Source: Sedimenticola selenatireducens (GTDB lineage: Bacteria; Pseudomonadota; Gammaproteobacteria; Chromatiales; Chromatiaceae). Taken from it: a stretch of 64,000 nucleotides of DNA. The stretch covers positions 124,001 through 188,000 of the forward strand of contig NZ_VMNH01000009.1 in the NCBI RefSeq assembly GCF_007625115.1, written 5' to 3'. The notes beneath the pieces were generated by a model. That model saw nothing but the letters and a program-made list of their open reading frames with translations, was not told where the DNA came from and did no database searches. Position numbers and translations under genes: made by a program. Of this stretch, positions 18,142 through 27,874 are shown one piece after another. The stretch's first letter is position 1, and every line of letters starts with the position of its first letter.

Positions 18142-18639
18142 ATGCTCTACTTAATCGACTCAAATGTTTTAATAACTGCAAAGAACTATTACTACGAGAT
18201 GGATAGAGTTCCTGAATTTTGGGATTGGCTTATTCATCAGGGGCAGCAAGGTGCTGTTAAAATCCCCTTCCATATTTATAACGAACCAAAATCAGGTGCG
18301 GATGAACTTTCTGCTTGGCTTAAGCAAACACAGGTAATAGAAGCACTATTGCTCAATGAAGAAGTAGACGGAGATTTGCTTCAGTACACAATTGATAAGG
18401 GGTATGCCCCTGATCTTACGGATGTGGAATTAGCAAAAGTAGGAATGGACCCTTTTCTAATAGCACATGCTCTAGCGGATATACATAATCGTACAGTTGT
18501 CTCGATCGAGGCAAGTAAACCTAAGGCGCAAAGAGCCAACCGGAGAATACCAGATATCTGTCATTCTCTGGGAGTTTCGCATATAGGAACTTTCGAGCTT
18601 GCCCGAATGTTGAATTTCAGTACTAGTTGGAAGAAATAG
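18142..18639 (+). CDS. DUF4411 family PIN-like protein, probable toxin partner
   Basis: This 165-residue protein is recognised as DUF4411, a PIN-like nuclease family. The N-terminus YLIDSNVLI supplies D6; further acidic candidates for the metal site are E48 (NEPKSG) and D103 (MDPFLIAHA), followed by a conserved VSIEASKPKAQR segment and IPDIC. PIN toxins cleave RNA, so an RNase role is likely but not shown for this family member. It lies directly downstream of the XRE-ImmA gene and is probably co-transcribed, forming a toxin-antitoxin-like pair. Confidence 0.75.
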   Translation: MLYLIDSNVLITAKNYYYEMDRVPEFWDWLIHQGQQGAVKIPFHIYNEPKSGADELSAWLKQTQVIEALLLNEEVDGDLLQYTIDKGYAPDLTDVELAKVGMDPFLIAHALADIHNRTVVSIEASKPKAQRANRRIPDICHSLGVSHIGTFELARMLNFSTSWKK

Positions 18640-18833
18640 CAACTAAAAATTTGTGAGTCTGAGTAATGTTAATAAGTAAAGCTATTGACCTCGAGTCACA
18701 CCTCATCTAGCCTTGCCTTAAATATGCCACTGGTTGATTTGATCTGCTGTCACTAGGTGGGTCGTTTTTCGATCATCTGCTTAGTGATTGATTAGCGATA
18801 GATAGGATGAGATTGATAAATAGCATTAAAAAC

Positions 18834-18858
18834 AAAAAGGTAGGGCTTATTTGCCCTA
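18834..18858 (-). terminator. Hairpin at the right end of the island
   Basis: TAGGGC (18841-18846) and GCCCTA (18853-18858) form a six-pair hairpin. Read on the minus strand it is followed by ACC and a T run (18834-18838), which looks like a terminator facing into the island. It abuts the right direct repeat and may also be part of a recombination-site structure. Confidence 0.4.
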
Positions 18859-18879
18859 TTGTGATCCAGAATAACTGAT
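18857..18879 (+). repeat. Right 23-bp direct repeat (candidate attR)
   Basis: This is an exact copy of 14756-14778. Here it is not part of any gene; it is the duplicated apbC 3' terminus, including a TGA. Sequence to its right is probably what originally followed apbC. Confidence 0.8.
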
Positions 18880-18890
18880 GTACAGCTGTC

Positions 18891-18916
18891 GGGGTGCAGT
18901 GTAATCGCTGCACCCC
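18891..18916. terminator. Hairpin after the right repeat, possible displaced apbC terminator
   Basis: GGGGTGCAG (18891-18899) pairs with CTGCACCCC (18908-18916) around an eight-base loop. There is no T run. Its position just after the duplicated apbC end suggests it once ended the apbC transcript. Apart from this, the repeat and the 18841 hairpin, the gap 18640-18969 holds nothing I recognise. Confidence 0.4.
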
Positions 18917-18969
18917 TCATCCTGCCTGAGAGCATCCATAATCAAACTGTCAGCAATGAGGCCATACCG

Positions 18970-19491
18970 ATGAGTATTAAATGGGATACCCGCTTTCTCG
19001 GGCTGGCGGCACATATATCAGCCTGGAGTAAGGATCCTTCCTCTCAGGTGGGCGCAGTCATTACTGACGGTAACCGAATAGTCTCTGTAGGGTATAACGG
19101 TTTTGCGGCGGGTGTTGAGGATCGTGCAGAGCGCTTGGCTGATCGTAATTGCAAATTGAATCTGACCATTCATGCCGAAGAGAACGCGATGATCTTTGCA
19201 AAGCGTGATCTGACATCCTGTACCGTCTATGTCACTCATCCTCCCTGTCCCCGTTGTGCGTCTAAATTGATTCAGGAAGAGGTTAAGCGGATTGTCTGTA
19301 TTGCACCCAGTGAGGATTTCCTGTCACGTTGGGCTGATGACCTGAAGCTCTCGCAAGAGATGTACCAGGAGGCAGGTGTAGAGTATCAGAGCTATGACAT
19401 TGAGCAGATCAATGTTGACGATGCGCACATTACAGTTGCACCCGGTGGTTTCTTTAAGAAGGTGATGAACCGCTTATTACTTCGTGACTGA
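18970..19491 (+). CDS. Deoxycytidylate (dCMP) deaminase family protein
   Basis: This enzyme probably converts dCMP to dUMP for dTTP synthesis. Its 173 residues have the zinc-deaminase signature: HAEENA (about 67-72) with the catalytic Glu and PPCPRCA (about 95-101), preceded by the family motif DPSSQVGAVI (about 21-30) and NGF. It resembles the ComEB/dCMP deaminase group. It is probably the original downstream neighbour of apbC before the island inserted, and converges with the DUF3108 gene. Confidence 0.85.
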   Translation: MSIKWDTRFLGLAAHISAWSKDPSSQVGAVITDGNRIVSVGYNGFAAGVEDRAERLADRNCKLNLTIHAEENAMIFAKRDLTSCTVYVTHPPCPRCASKLIQEEVKRIVCIAPSEDFLSRWADDLKLSQEMYQEAGVEYQSYDIEQINVDDAHITVAPGGFFKKVMNRLLLRD

Positions 19492-19494
19492 AAA

Positions 19495-20223
19495 TCAATT
19501 GGCCGGAGTTTCCCAGGTAATCGAGACCAACTCCATCACGTAGCTGCCATCTTTTTCATGTTTGGCAATTTTTATCGGTAAGTAATTCAGGCTGGGGGCA
19601 AACCAGATCGCCGTATTTGAGGGTTTGCCTTCTTTATGCCGAGCCATTTTTATCGTGTCAAACTCCCCTGATTCGGTGCGGATCGCCTCACGCGCTACTT
19701 CCGTATAGCGATAGGTTTTTAGTAACCCACCATCTGCGACTTCAAATTCCGCCATCTTTTCACCTCGGCAAAGTGACAGCATGAGAGAGAGTTGCTGACT
19801 GAATTTGTCTTGTGTGCCCGTTGGTATCTCCATAGACCAGTTTGAGTCGGCTATTTGGTTCGTCACCCGCTTTGTCTGCCAATCAAATTCCAGATTGACC
19901 TGCCGTAGTTTTTTGGGTTTTTTATGGTGGTAGCGATAGCGTTCAGGAACAATTTTGTCATTAATCATCTGCCCCGCGCTCTCTTCGGTAATCTCATCTT
20001 TACGGAAAACGGCGGCTAGACCCACGGGGGTTGTAAACCCGCGATAATTGTAAGCCCCTTGATCCGAGAGTGTCAGGGAGATTTCAGCTGTACCGATGAC
20101 AAAGGTTCCTCTGCTCACCTGATACTGTGCCTTGTAGGGCTTAAGGAGATCCGGTGATGCGGTAGCTCCATTGAAGCCCAATAGCACCAAGACGGTTATT
20201 GTTAATAACGCGATTGATCTCAT
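19495..20223 (-). CDS. DUF3108 domain-containing periplasmic protein
   Basis: This 242-residue protein is recognised as DUF3108. A signal peptide (about 1-22, hydrophobic core then ATAS) precedes a mostly beta-strand domain beginning PYKAQYQVSRGTFVIG; the C-terminal NYLPIKI motif is typical. Function is not established. It lies 11 bases downstream of purN on the same strand, an arrangement common in gammaproteobacteria, and is probably co-transcribed with purMN. Confidence 0.8.
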   Translation of the reverse strand: MRSIALLTITVLVLLGFNGATASPDLLKPYKAQYQVSRGTFVIGTAEISLTLSDQGAYNYRGFTTPVGLAAVFRKDEITEESAGQMINDKIVPERYRYHHKKPKKLRQVNLEFDWQTKRVTNQIADSNWSMEIPTGTQDKFSQQLSLMLSLCRGEKMAEFEVADGGLLKTYRYTEVAREAIRTESGEFDTIKMARHKEGKPSNTAIWFAPSLNYLPIKIAKHEKDGSYVMELVSITWETPAN

Positions 20224-20234
20224 GGAGAGCGCTG

Positions 20235-20903
20235 TTATAAGGCGGTTGTCTGATTAAAGGTCATAAGCTTTGGTCCATCCAGTGCTACGCCATCCATTTC
20301 AATCACTCCGTTAGTTACACTCAAGCGGCCTTCTGCAAACCAGCGGATTACGGTCGGGTAGATTATATGCTCCTGGGTCAGCACCCGTGCAGCCAGTGAG
20401 GCTTCATTATCGTCTGGCTCTATGGGCACAGTAACCTGCAAGATCAGGGGTCCACCATCCAGCTCTTCTGTTACTAAATGAACGCTGGCACCATGTTGTT
20501 TATCGCCTGATTCAAGTACCCGCTGGTGGGTATGCAATCCTCTGTACTTCGGCAACAGAGAGGGGTGAATGTTCAATAATCTCCCCTGATAGTGGCTGAC
20601 AAAGCTGGGAGTGAGGATACGCATAAAGCCGGCCAGTATGACGAGGGCTGGCTGGTACTCATCAATCAGCGCTATAAGGGCCTGATCATAGGAGGATCGA
20701 TCTTCAAAGGCGGTATGTTCAAGCACACGGGTGGGAATATTGGCCTTACGCGCCCGTTCCAGCCCATAAGCATCCGCTTTGTTACTGATGACGGCTCGTA
20801 TGTCTACGGGTAGATCAGCCTGCGCATCATCAATAATCGCCTGAAGATTACTACCGCTGCCTGATACCAGAACGACGATAGGGAGTCTCTTTTCTGCGTT
20901 CAC
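20235..20903 (-). CDS. purN: Phosphoribosylglycinamide formyltransferase
   Basis: This enzyme adds a formyl group from 10-formyl-THF to GAR in purine synthesis. It has the N-terminal [14 protein letters not shown] motif that binds phosphoribosyl, catalytic residues in the [12 protein letters not shown] segment and an H in [15 protein letters not shown] start at GTG 20903, which overlaps the purM stop as GTGA and gives the usual short N-terminus; the longer frame would lie inside purM. The product is 222 residues. Confidence 0.95.
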   Translation of the reverse strand: MNAEKRLPIVVLVSGSGSNLQAIIDDAQADLPVDIRAVISNKADAYGLERARKANIPTRVLEHTAFEDRSSYDQALIALIDEYQPALVILAGFMRILTPSFVSHYQGRLLNIHPSLLPKYRGLHTHQRVLESGDKQHGASVHLVTEELDGGPLILQVTVPIEPDDNEASLAARVLTQEHIIYPTVIRWFAEGRLSVTNGVIEMDGVALDGPKLMTFNQTTAL

Positions 20904-21952
20904 CTTGTGATTTCCACACAGGGTGCGCCATCGTGGGCGGCGATATGGCCCAGCCTCCATACGCTCTCGCCCTGTTCCTGGAGAAGGGCCATCGCCTTGT
21001 CGGCATCTTCAGCGGCTATGCAGACTACCATGCCGACACCGCAGTTAAAGGTACGCAGCATCTCGGATTCAATCACATTGCCCTGTTGTTGCAGCCATTC
21101 AAATACGGCGGGCAGTTCCCATGAGTTGTCATCGATAATTGCACGAGTTCCTTGCGGCAGCACTCGGGGTATATTTTCCAGCAGGCCACCGCCAGTAATA
21201 TGGGCCATTGCATGGATATCGATTATTTCGTGCAGTGCCAGCAGTGATTTTACATAGATGCGTGTCGGCATCAGCAGGGCATTGCCCAGTGTGGTGTCAC
21301 CGAGGGGTTGATTCAGGTCTGCACCAGAGACTTCAAGAATCTTCCGGATCAGCGAGTAACCATTGGAATGTGGGCCGGATGAGGCCAATCCCAGCAATAC
21401 ATCGCCCGCTTTAACCCTGCCGGGTTCAATAATTCGCGACTTCTCTACAATACCTACACAGAACCCTGCTAGATCATAATCACCCGTTTCGTAGATTCCG
21501 GGCATCTCAGCTGTTTCGCCCCCGGTCAGGGCAGCTCCTGAGAGGTGGCAGCCATCGGCAATGCCTTTAATGACGCTGGCCGCTACATCGACGTCCAGTT
21601 TTCCGGTGGCGTAGTAATCGAGAAAGAAGAGGGGTTCAGCGCCCGTCACGATGATGTCGTTGACACACATGGCCACCAGGTCGATACCGATCGTATCGTG
21701 TTTCTGCATGGCTAATGCCAGTCGCAGTTTGGTGCCTACTCCATCGGTGCCTGACACCAACACGGGTTCGCGATAGCGGTTGAGTGGCAGCTCAAACAGT
21801 GCGCCGAATCCTCCCAGTCCTGCCATAACGCCGGGTCTGAAGGTATTTTTAACGATGGGTTTAATCCGCTCAACGAGGCTGTTTCCGGCGTCAATATCAA
21901 CACCGGCATCCCGATAACTGAGAGAGTCGGATTCTGTTTTGTTCTGGTCCAC
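20900..21952 (-). CDS. purM: Phosphoribosylformylglycinamidine cyclo-ligase
   Basis: This is AIR synthetase in purine synthesis. Its 350 residues carry the glycine-rich and acidic motifs of the PurM superfamily: [13 protein letters not shown] near 66, [12 protein letters not shown] near 90, [10 protein letters not shown] near 143 and [11 protein letters not shown] near 189. The start is GTG with GGAG about 8 bases upstream. It forms an operon with purN and is transcribed divergently from the DUF2066 gene. Confidence 0.96.
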   Translation of the reverse strand: MDQNKTESDSLSYRDAGVDIDAGNSLVERIKPIVKNTFRPGVMAGLGGFGALFELPLNRYREPVLVSGTDGVGTKLRLALAMQKHDTIGIDLVAMCVNDIIVTGAEPLFFLDYYATGKLDVDVAASVIKGIADGCHLSGAALTGGETAEMPGIYETGDYDLAGFCVGIVEKSRIIEPGRVKAGDVLLGLASSGPHSNGYSLIRKILEVSGADLNQPLGDTTLGNALLMPTRIYVKSLLALHEIIDIHAMAHITGGGLLENIPRVLPQGTRAIIDDNSWELPAVFEWLQQQGNVIESEMLRTFNCGVGMVVCIAAEDADKAMALLQEQGESVWRLGHIAAHDGAPCVEITR

Positions 21953-22188
21953 TGATCGCTCCAGGGTAGGTGCTTGAAAAGGCAGCGCGCTGCAATAGTT
22001 GATTCTACCAAATCCATAGCGTCGGATCAGGCAAAAAAGAGGGCGATTATAGCATCTTGTCTGTTTTCGTCAGTGCCCTTGGTCAGTTGGGTGTGCGATC
22101 GAGCCACCTTTGAAGGGAGATGAATGGATTTGGATTGGGTGGCAGGCTAAAATCGCACTAACTTAATACTAGACTGGATAAGAGATTA

Positions 22189-23322
22189 ATGCCTTATTGT
22201 GCCCGTAGTGACAAAACCAAACGCTTGAAACGGTTAATCAAGCTCCCGCTCGGGCTGTTTTTTTATCTGGGATTCATGGTGCTTGCATCTGCCAGTCAGG
22301 TGACGGGGCTGTACAGTGCTGAAGTACCTGTTGCAGGTCAGTCTGCTGAACAGCGCACCGAGGGTATTGTCCGGGCGTTTGCGCAGATGTTGGTGAAGGT
22401 GACGGGGAATCGACAAATAGCCCAGCGCCCTGAGTTGCAAAGTGATCTTCCATTGGCACCACGCTATGTACAGCAGTATCGCTATCGCCTACTTTCCGAT
22501 CAGATGCCTGCGGCGAATGTCACCGATGCGGAAGAGGCCGGGCGTCTGTTGATGGTCCAGTTTGATGAGAACGCCGTGCAGCGTTTGTTACGAGATCGCC
22601 GACTACCGGTTTGGGGGGACAATAGGCCATCAGGTTTGATTTGGTTGGGTTTCGAGGGTCAGGGTCAACGCCGGGTGATGCGGCCAGAGGGTGATGCGCA
22701 GTTATTAAATGTGATGACTCAGACCGCTGATAAGCGGGGAATCCCACTGATGGTTCCATTGATGGATCTGGAGGATCAGGCGGGAGTACAAGTGGCTGAT
22801 TTATGGGGTGATTTTGAGCTTAATATCAGGAGGGCGTCGGAGCGCTACTCCCCCGACCTTATTGTCACGGGTAAGCTGACCCAGCTATCAGGTGGATTAT
22901 GGCGGGCCTCCTGGTCCCTCTATCACGGTGAGCGATCCTCGCGCTGGAAAGATGAAGGCACTCATCCCTCTTTACTGGCCAGTGAGGGGGTTGAGCGTGT
23001 CACAGATATTCTTGCAGAGCGCTATGCGCCGGTTTCAGGTGAGGGGAGTCTCTCCCGTGTGCGCTTGCGGGTAAGTGGTGTGGTGGACCTCAAGCAGTAT
23101 GCGGGTGTGGGGCGTTTTCTTCAGTCACAGAGTTCGGTGGAGACGGCCGAGATCTTAACGGCAGAGCCTGATTCCATTACTTTCGATCTCCGGGTGAGGG
23201 GTGGCGTACAGGTGTTGGAGCAGGGATTGGCATTGGGTGGTTTGATTGAACCCACTCCTGAGCAACCCGACGTATCACGGGAACTGGTCGACGGCGTCGA
23301 TCTCTATTACCGTATGCGCTGA
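22189..23322 (+). CDS. DUF2066 domain-containing protein
   Basis: This 377-residue exported protein is of unknown function. It has a basic N-terminus, one hydrophobic stretch (about 22-36) that may be a signal or anchor, and the DUF2066 start VTGLYSAEVPVAGQ with ALVKVTGN-type motif (MLVKVTGNRQIA). Its place between purM (divergent) and a CDP-alcohol phosphotransferase followed by hda is conserved in gammaproteobacteria such as Pseudomonas. No catalytic motif is visible. Confidence 0.8.
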   Translation: MPYCARSDKTKRLKRLIKLPLGLFFYLGFMVLASASQVTGLYSAEVPVAGQSAEQRTEGIVRAFAQMLVKVTGNRQIAQRPELQSDLPLAPRYVQQYRYRLLSDQMPAANVTDAEEAGRLLMVQFDENAVQRLLRDRRLPVWGDNRPSGLIWLGFEGQGQRRVMRPEGDAQLLNVMTQTADKRGIPLMVPLMDLEDQAGVQVADLWGDFELNIRRASERYSPDLIVTGKLTQLSGGLWRASWSLYHGERSSRWKDEGTHPSLLASEGVERVTDILAERYAPVSGEGSLSRVRLRVSGVVDLKQYAGVGRFLQSQSSVETAEILTAEPDSITFDLRVRGGVQVLEQGLALGGLIEPTPEQPDVSRELVDGVDLYYRMR

Positions 23323-23361
23323 GCGCATCATCAGAAGCGACAAGGATTCCGACTATTTGTG

Positions 23362-23919
23362 ATGTTGAAAAGAGAAGACATACCCAATCTGATTAGCGTA
23401 TTACGGATTTTCATGTCTGTCCCCGTGGTTTGGATGCTACTGGAGCAGCAGTTTGGTATTGCCTTGGTACTGTTTGCAGTTGCGGGTATTTCTGATGGAC
23501 TGGATGGCTATCTTGCCAAGCACTATGGCTGGCAGAGTCAGCTTGGTGGTCTGCTTGATCCATTGGCTGATAAGGTACTTCTCGTCTCCAGCTATCTCAC
23601 CCTGGCACTGATTGGCATAATACCCGTGTGGTTGGTTTTACTGGTGATCCTGCGTGACCTGATCATTGTGACGGGTGCGCTGGTCTATCATTTCCGCGTG
23701 ATGGAGCTTGATGCCCATCCAAGTATGATCAGTAAGGTAAATACCTTTTCTCAGATTGTCCTGGTTTTAGCGGTAGTCCTCGATAGGGGGCTGGTATCAT
23801 TACCTGAATTGCTTATTGATAGCTTGATCTGGGTTGTGCTGATAACCACAGTGGCCAGTGGCGTCAATTATGTATGGGTTTGGAGTCGCTTAGCGCTGAG
23901 CCACAAGAAAAACCCTTAA
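23362..23919 (+). CDS. CDP-alcohol phosphatidyltransferase family protein (PgsA-like)
   Basis: This is a membrane enzyme of about 185 residues that should transfer a phosphatidyl group from CDP-diacylglycerol to an alcohol. The motif DxxDGxxA..GxxxDxxxD is present at about 48-72, but the usual AR is AK (LAKHYG), as in a PgsA-like subgroup located next to hda. Four to six hydrophobic helices are visible. The start is ATG 23362 (or the GTG just before it). Whether it makes phosphatidylglycerophosphate or another lipid cannot be told here. Confidence 0.8.
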   Translation: MLKREDIPNLISVLRIFMSVPVVWMLLEQQFGIALVLFAVAGISDGLDGYLAKHYGWQSQLGGLLDPLADKVLLVSSYLTLALIGIIPVWLVLLVILRDLIIVTGALVYHFRVMELDAHPSMISKVNTFSQIVLVLAVVLDRGLVSLPELLIDSLIWVVLITTVASGVNYVWVWSRLALSHKKNP

Positions 23920-23936
23920 TAATCAGCGTTGCGAAA

Positions 23937-24638
23937 TTATGTTGGATTTCGTTGCAGAAATGCCTTGATAAACGGAATAGTCAAGCGACGTTGTGCCTCA
24001 AGCGAAGCCTGATCTAACTCTTCTAGCAACTGTCTCAACGATCCCATATCCCGTGGCGTGTGCCGGAGTATGTAGCCTGCGCTCTCTTCGCTCATTTCCA
24101 GGCCGCGTCTGGCCGCATCTTCAATGAGTGCGGTCACTTTCTGCTGATCATCTAGTGGTTGCAGCTGATAGCAGAGTCCCCAGCTCAGTCGAGAACTGAG
24201 GTCGGGGAGTTTTATCGGTAAACTCAACGGACTGCACTGTGCTGAAACCAGGAGTGAATTGCCCTGTTCCCGTATTCGATTAAACAGATTGAACAGCCCT
24301 TGTTCCCATGCAGGATCTCCTGCAATCTGCTCAACGCCATCCAGACATATCAAGTTCAATTGTTCCAGATCGTCAAAGATTTCCGGTGAGAACTGTTTGG
24401 CCTGGTCCAGTGGAATATAGAGTGCACTTCTCCCAGCTTCGTCGGCAATTTGCGTGGCGGCCTGGAGTAGATGACTTTTCCCGGTCTGAGCAGAACCCCA
24501 AAGATAGATGAACGGCTCGCCGTGACCGCGTGCACAAGCCGCCATATCTGCGACAGCCTGTTCGTTTGTGGCAGGTACATAGCTCTCTAAGGTGGCTTTT
24601 TCTGGTAGCGTGAAACCCAGTGCGAGTTGTTTTGACAT
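23937..24638 (-). CDS. hda: DnaA regulatory inactivator Hda
   Basis: This AAA+ DnaA homologue, with the beta clamp, stimulates ATP hydrolysis by DnaA after initiation. Its 233 residues start with the clamp-binding motif QLALGF (4-9), then Walker A WGSAQTGKSHLL (about 47-58), Walker B LICLDGV (about 95-101) and the sensor/lid region ending before PFIKAFL. It lacks the DnaA DNA-binding domain. The P-loop reads GSAQTGKS, as in many Hda proteins. Confidence 0.93.
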   Translation of the reverse strand: MSKQLALGFTLPEKATLESYVPATNEQAVADMAACARGHGEPFIYLWGSAQTGKSHLLQAATQIADEAGRSALYIPLDQAKQFSPEIFDDLEQLNLICLDGVEQIAGDPAWEQGLFNLFNRIREQGNSLLVSAQCSPLSLPIKLPDLSSRLSWGLCYQLQPLDDQQKVTALIEDAARRGLEMSEESAGYILRHTPRDMGSLRQLLEELDQASLEAQRRLTIPFIKAFLQRNPT

Positions 24639-24643
24639 GGCGA

Positions 24644-25587
<944 letters not shown>

Positions 25588-25788
25588 GGTGACCTCGACT
25601 CTCCTGATAAAATTGATTCTATTGTAACGAAACCACAGGGTTCTAAACAGCCGTGATAGGTGTGCTTATTCAACGGTGTCGTGGTTATTGGTCTTCTGTT
25701 TGATGCATTGTCCGCAGAATCATGTATTAATTGGGAGTAATTATAATTTGTGTTGATGGGAAACTATGATCTTTTGGGGTGACCAAGG

Positions 25789-27060
25789 ATGAACTTCCGA
25801 CAAGTTCAACATTTTTTTGCACTCCTCGTGTCTCGGTTCGTTGCGGATCAAGGATTACCTACAGCGGCGGCGTTGACCTTTACCACACTGCTCTCGATTG
25901 TCCCGTTGATGACGGTCGTATTGGCGATATTTGCCGCATTTCCAGTCGGGGATCGAGTCGTCATTCAGCTTCAGAATTTTATCTTCAATAACTTTATGCC
26001 GGAATCCGGCGAGATTATTCACGAATACTTAAACCAATTCAGCAAGAATGCTGCGCGGATGACGGGCCCTGGATTGGTTTTTTTGGTGGTGGTTGCGTTG
26101 TTGATGATGGCCAATATTGAGCGGGCCTTTAATATCATCTGGCGGATTGATAAGAAGCGCCGGCCGCTGAATCGATTTATGGTCTACTGGGCTATATTAA
26201 CGCTGGGGCCACTCCTGATCGGGTTGAGTGTTGCGGCTACCTCCTACCTGACATCGCTGCCTTTTTTATCGGATGCGGCCATACGGTATGGGGTGGGTGA
26301 TCGTCTGTTCCAGCTAATGCCGCTTTTTGCGTCTGCCGTTGCATTCAGTCTGCTCTATCTGGTAGTTCCTAACCAACCTGTGCCTGTTTTGCATGCAATG
26401 GCTGGAGGTGTACTGGCTGCCTTGCTCTTTGAATTGGCCAAGCGGGGATTTGCCTACTATCTTACGCATTTCCCAACCTATGAGACGATCTATGGCGCAT
26501 TGGCCGTTATTCCCCTGTTTCTAGTTTGGATTTATCTCTCTTGGGCGATTGCCTTGATGGGTGCGGAGTTTAGCTGTTGCCTCAGTCTCCTAAATGAGCA
26601 AGGGGATACGGATACCCAGGGTGAGATTAATCCGCTATTGGCCCGGTTTCGTATCCTGCGTCTGTTGTTTTCGGCGCAACAGCAGGGCGAGAGTCAATCT
26701 CTTGAAACCCTGGCCCATCATTTAGAACCGATGGGTCTTGATTCACTCAAAGGCCACCTTGGTGGGTTACGCCAGGCCCATTTTCTTGCGACGACGGATA
26801 CGGGTGAATGGGTGTTGGCCAGAGATCTGTCGGATGTCACACTACGGGACTTGTACAATATCCGACCAGGCGTGTTGCCGGATGCAGAAATGCTCAAGGT
26901 TTCATCTAAACCGGAAGAGATCCATCTGGGTGAGATTATTGAGCAGGTGAATCGATTATATGATGAGACGATGGCAACTCCACTGAGTACCTTCTATCGT
27001 ATGGATAAAGTTAATTTAAAGCCGATCACTATAAAGAAAAGCGATTCATGCAAATTCTGA
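25789..27060 (+). CDS. YihY/virulence factor BrkB family membrane protein
   Basis: This 423-residue protein has about six membrane helices in its first 270 residues, with the family start QGLPTAAALTFTTLLSIVP and the segment FPTYETIYGALAVIPLFLVW. The C-terminal 150 residues are soluble and look like a winged-helix-type extension (ESQSLETLAHHLEPMG). The family was once called RNase BN, which is not correct for these membrane proteins; function is unknown. The gene overlaps the next by 13 bases. Confidence 0.88.
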   Translation: MNFRQVQHFFALLVSRFVADQGLPTAAALTFTTLLSIVPLMTVVLAIFAAFPVGDRVVIQLQNFIFNNFMPESGEIIHEYLNQFSKNAARMTGPGLVFLVVVALLMMANIERAFNIIWRIDKKRRPLNRFMVYWAILTLGPLLIGLSVAATSYLTSLPFLSDAAIRYGVGDRLFQLMPLFASAVAFSLLYLVVPNQPVPVLHAMAGGVLAALLFELAKRGFAYYLTHFPTYETIYGALAVIPLFLVWIYLSWAIALMGAEFSCCLSLLNEQGDTDTQGEINPLLARFRILRLLFSAQQQGESQSLETLAHHLEPMGLDSLKGHLGGLRQAHFLATTDTGEWVLARDLSDVTLRDLYNIRPGVLPDAEMLKVSSKPEEIHLGEIIEQVNRLYDETMATPLSTFYRMDKVNLKPITIKKSDSCKF

Positions 27061-27542
27061 AGTTATTATTGTTGGGATTGTTGCTTTCGTTATTTTCACC
27101 TGCCCAGGGTGCGGACCTGATCTTGCCTGACCTCACGGGTAAAGATCGCGCCTTATCTGAGTTTCGAGGGAAATGGGTGTTGATTAACTTCTGGGCCACG
27201 TGGTGTCCGCCCTGTATTGAAGAAATGCCAGAGCTGGAGCGCTTTCATGCGGCACATAAGGATAAAGATGCCATGGTAGTTGGGGTCAATATGGAAGATA
27301 TTGAACTGGCTGAGTTAAAAGAGTTTGTTGAGAGTATGTTTATCAGCTACCCCGTCTTATTGGCGCCTTCTGATGGAACGACGGTTCTTGGTCGCATATC
27401 TGCTCTGCCAACATCATTGTTGATTTCACCTCAGGGTGAATTGATAGAGAGGCGTATAGGCAGTGTGACGGAGGAGATGATTGAGCAGATGATTGAACGG
27501 CACTCCAATGATCTGAAACAGGTTAAAAACAGCAACAACTGA
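27048..27542 (+). CDS. TlpA-like thioredoxin-fold protein
   Basis: This is an exported thiol-disulfide oxidoreductase of 164 residues. A signal peptide or anchor spans 1-21 (to PAQGA). The thioredoxin fold has the active site WCPPC in INFWATWCPPCIEEMPE and a cis-Pro in ISALPTSLLI. It is likely periplasmic and reducing, as for TlpA/ResA. It starts inside the end of the YihY gene, so the two are translated together. Confidence 0.88.
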   Translation: MQILKLLLLGLLLSLFSPAQGADLILPDLTGKDRALSEFRGKWVLINFWATWCPPCIEEMPELERFHAAHKDKDAMVVGVNMEDIELAELKEFVESMFISYPVLLAPSDGTTVLGRISALPTSLLISPQGELIERRIGSVTEEMIEQMIERHSNDLKQVKNSNN

Positions 27543-27553
27543 AGGAGTTGAAT

Positions 27554-27823
27554 TTGAGTATCTGTATGCGTTTTCTTGTGTCTGGGAAGGTTCAGGGGGT
27601 GTTCTTTCGTGCCTCAACTCGCTTTGAGGCGGAGCGCCTTGAAATCACAGGTTATGCCAGGAACTTATCGGATGGCCGCGTTGAGGTGTTGGCTTGTGGT
27701 GAACCTGAAGCGGTTGAGCAGATGCGTGTCTGGCTGACGAGAGGACCTTCACAGGCGAAAGTGAGTGGTGTGGCCTCTGAACCTGTCCCCTATCAGGATC
27801 TACCCGCTTTCACCATCGCTTAG
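27554..27823 (+). CDS. acyP: Acylphosphatase
   Basis: This small enzyme hydrolyses acyl phosphates. The substrate loop VQGVFFRAST supplies the catalytic Arg and ARNLSDGRVEV the catalytic Asn. I start at TTG 27554 because AAGGAG ends at 27547, giving a six-base spacing; an earlier TTG at 27548 directly touches the ribosome-binding site. The product is 89 residues, a normal length. It lies downstream of the thioredoxin-like gene by 11 bases. Confidence 0.9.
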   Translation: MSICMRFLVSGKVQGVFFRASTRFEAERLEITGYARNLSDGRVEVLACGEPEAVEQMRVWLTRGPSQAKVSGVASEPVPYQDLPAFTIA

Positions 27824-27874
27824 AACTACCCAGTGGTTGCTGAAAGAAGCGGGCCGGCTGTTTGATGACTCGTT

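Larger units (their letters stand above)
14779..18879. mobile_element. Putative integrated accessory island in the apbC 3' end
   Basis: A 4101-base unit lies between two perfect 23-bp direct repeats and separates apbC from the dCMP deaminase gene. Its five genes have visibly more AT-rich codons than the flanks and include an XRE-ImmA/IrrE protein with a PIN-like partner, typical cargo of mobile DNA. No integrase, transposase, relaxase or phage gene is visible inside. It is therefore either a remnant, an element moved in trans, or an old insertion that lost its recombinase. The repeats are seen directly; the mobile origin is inferred. Confidence 0.65.
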
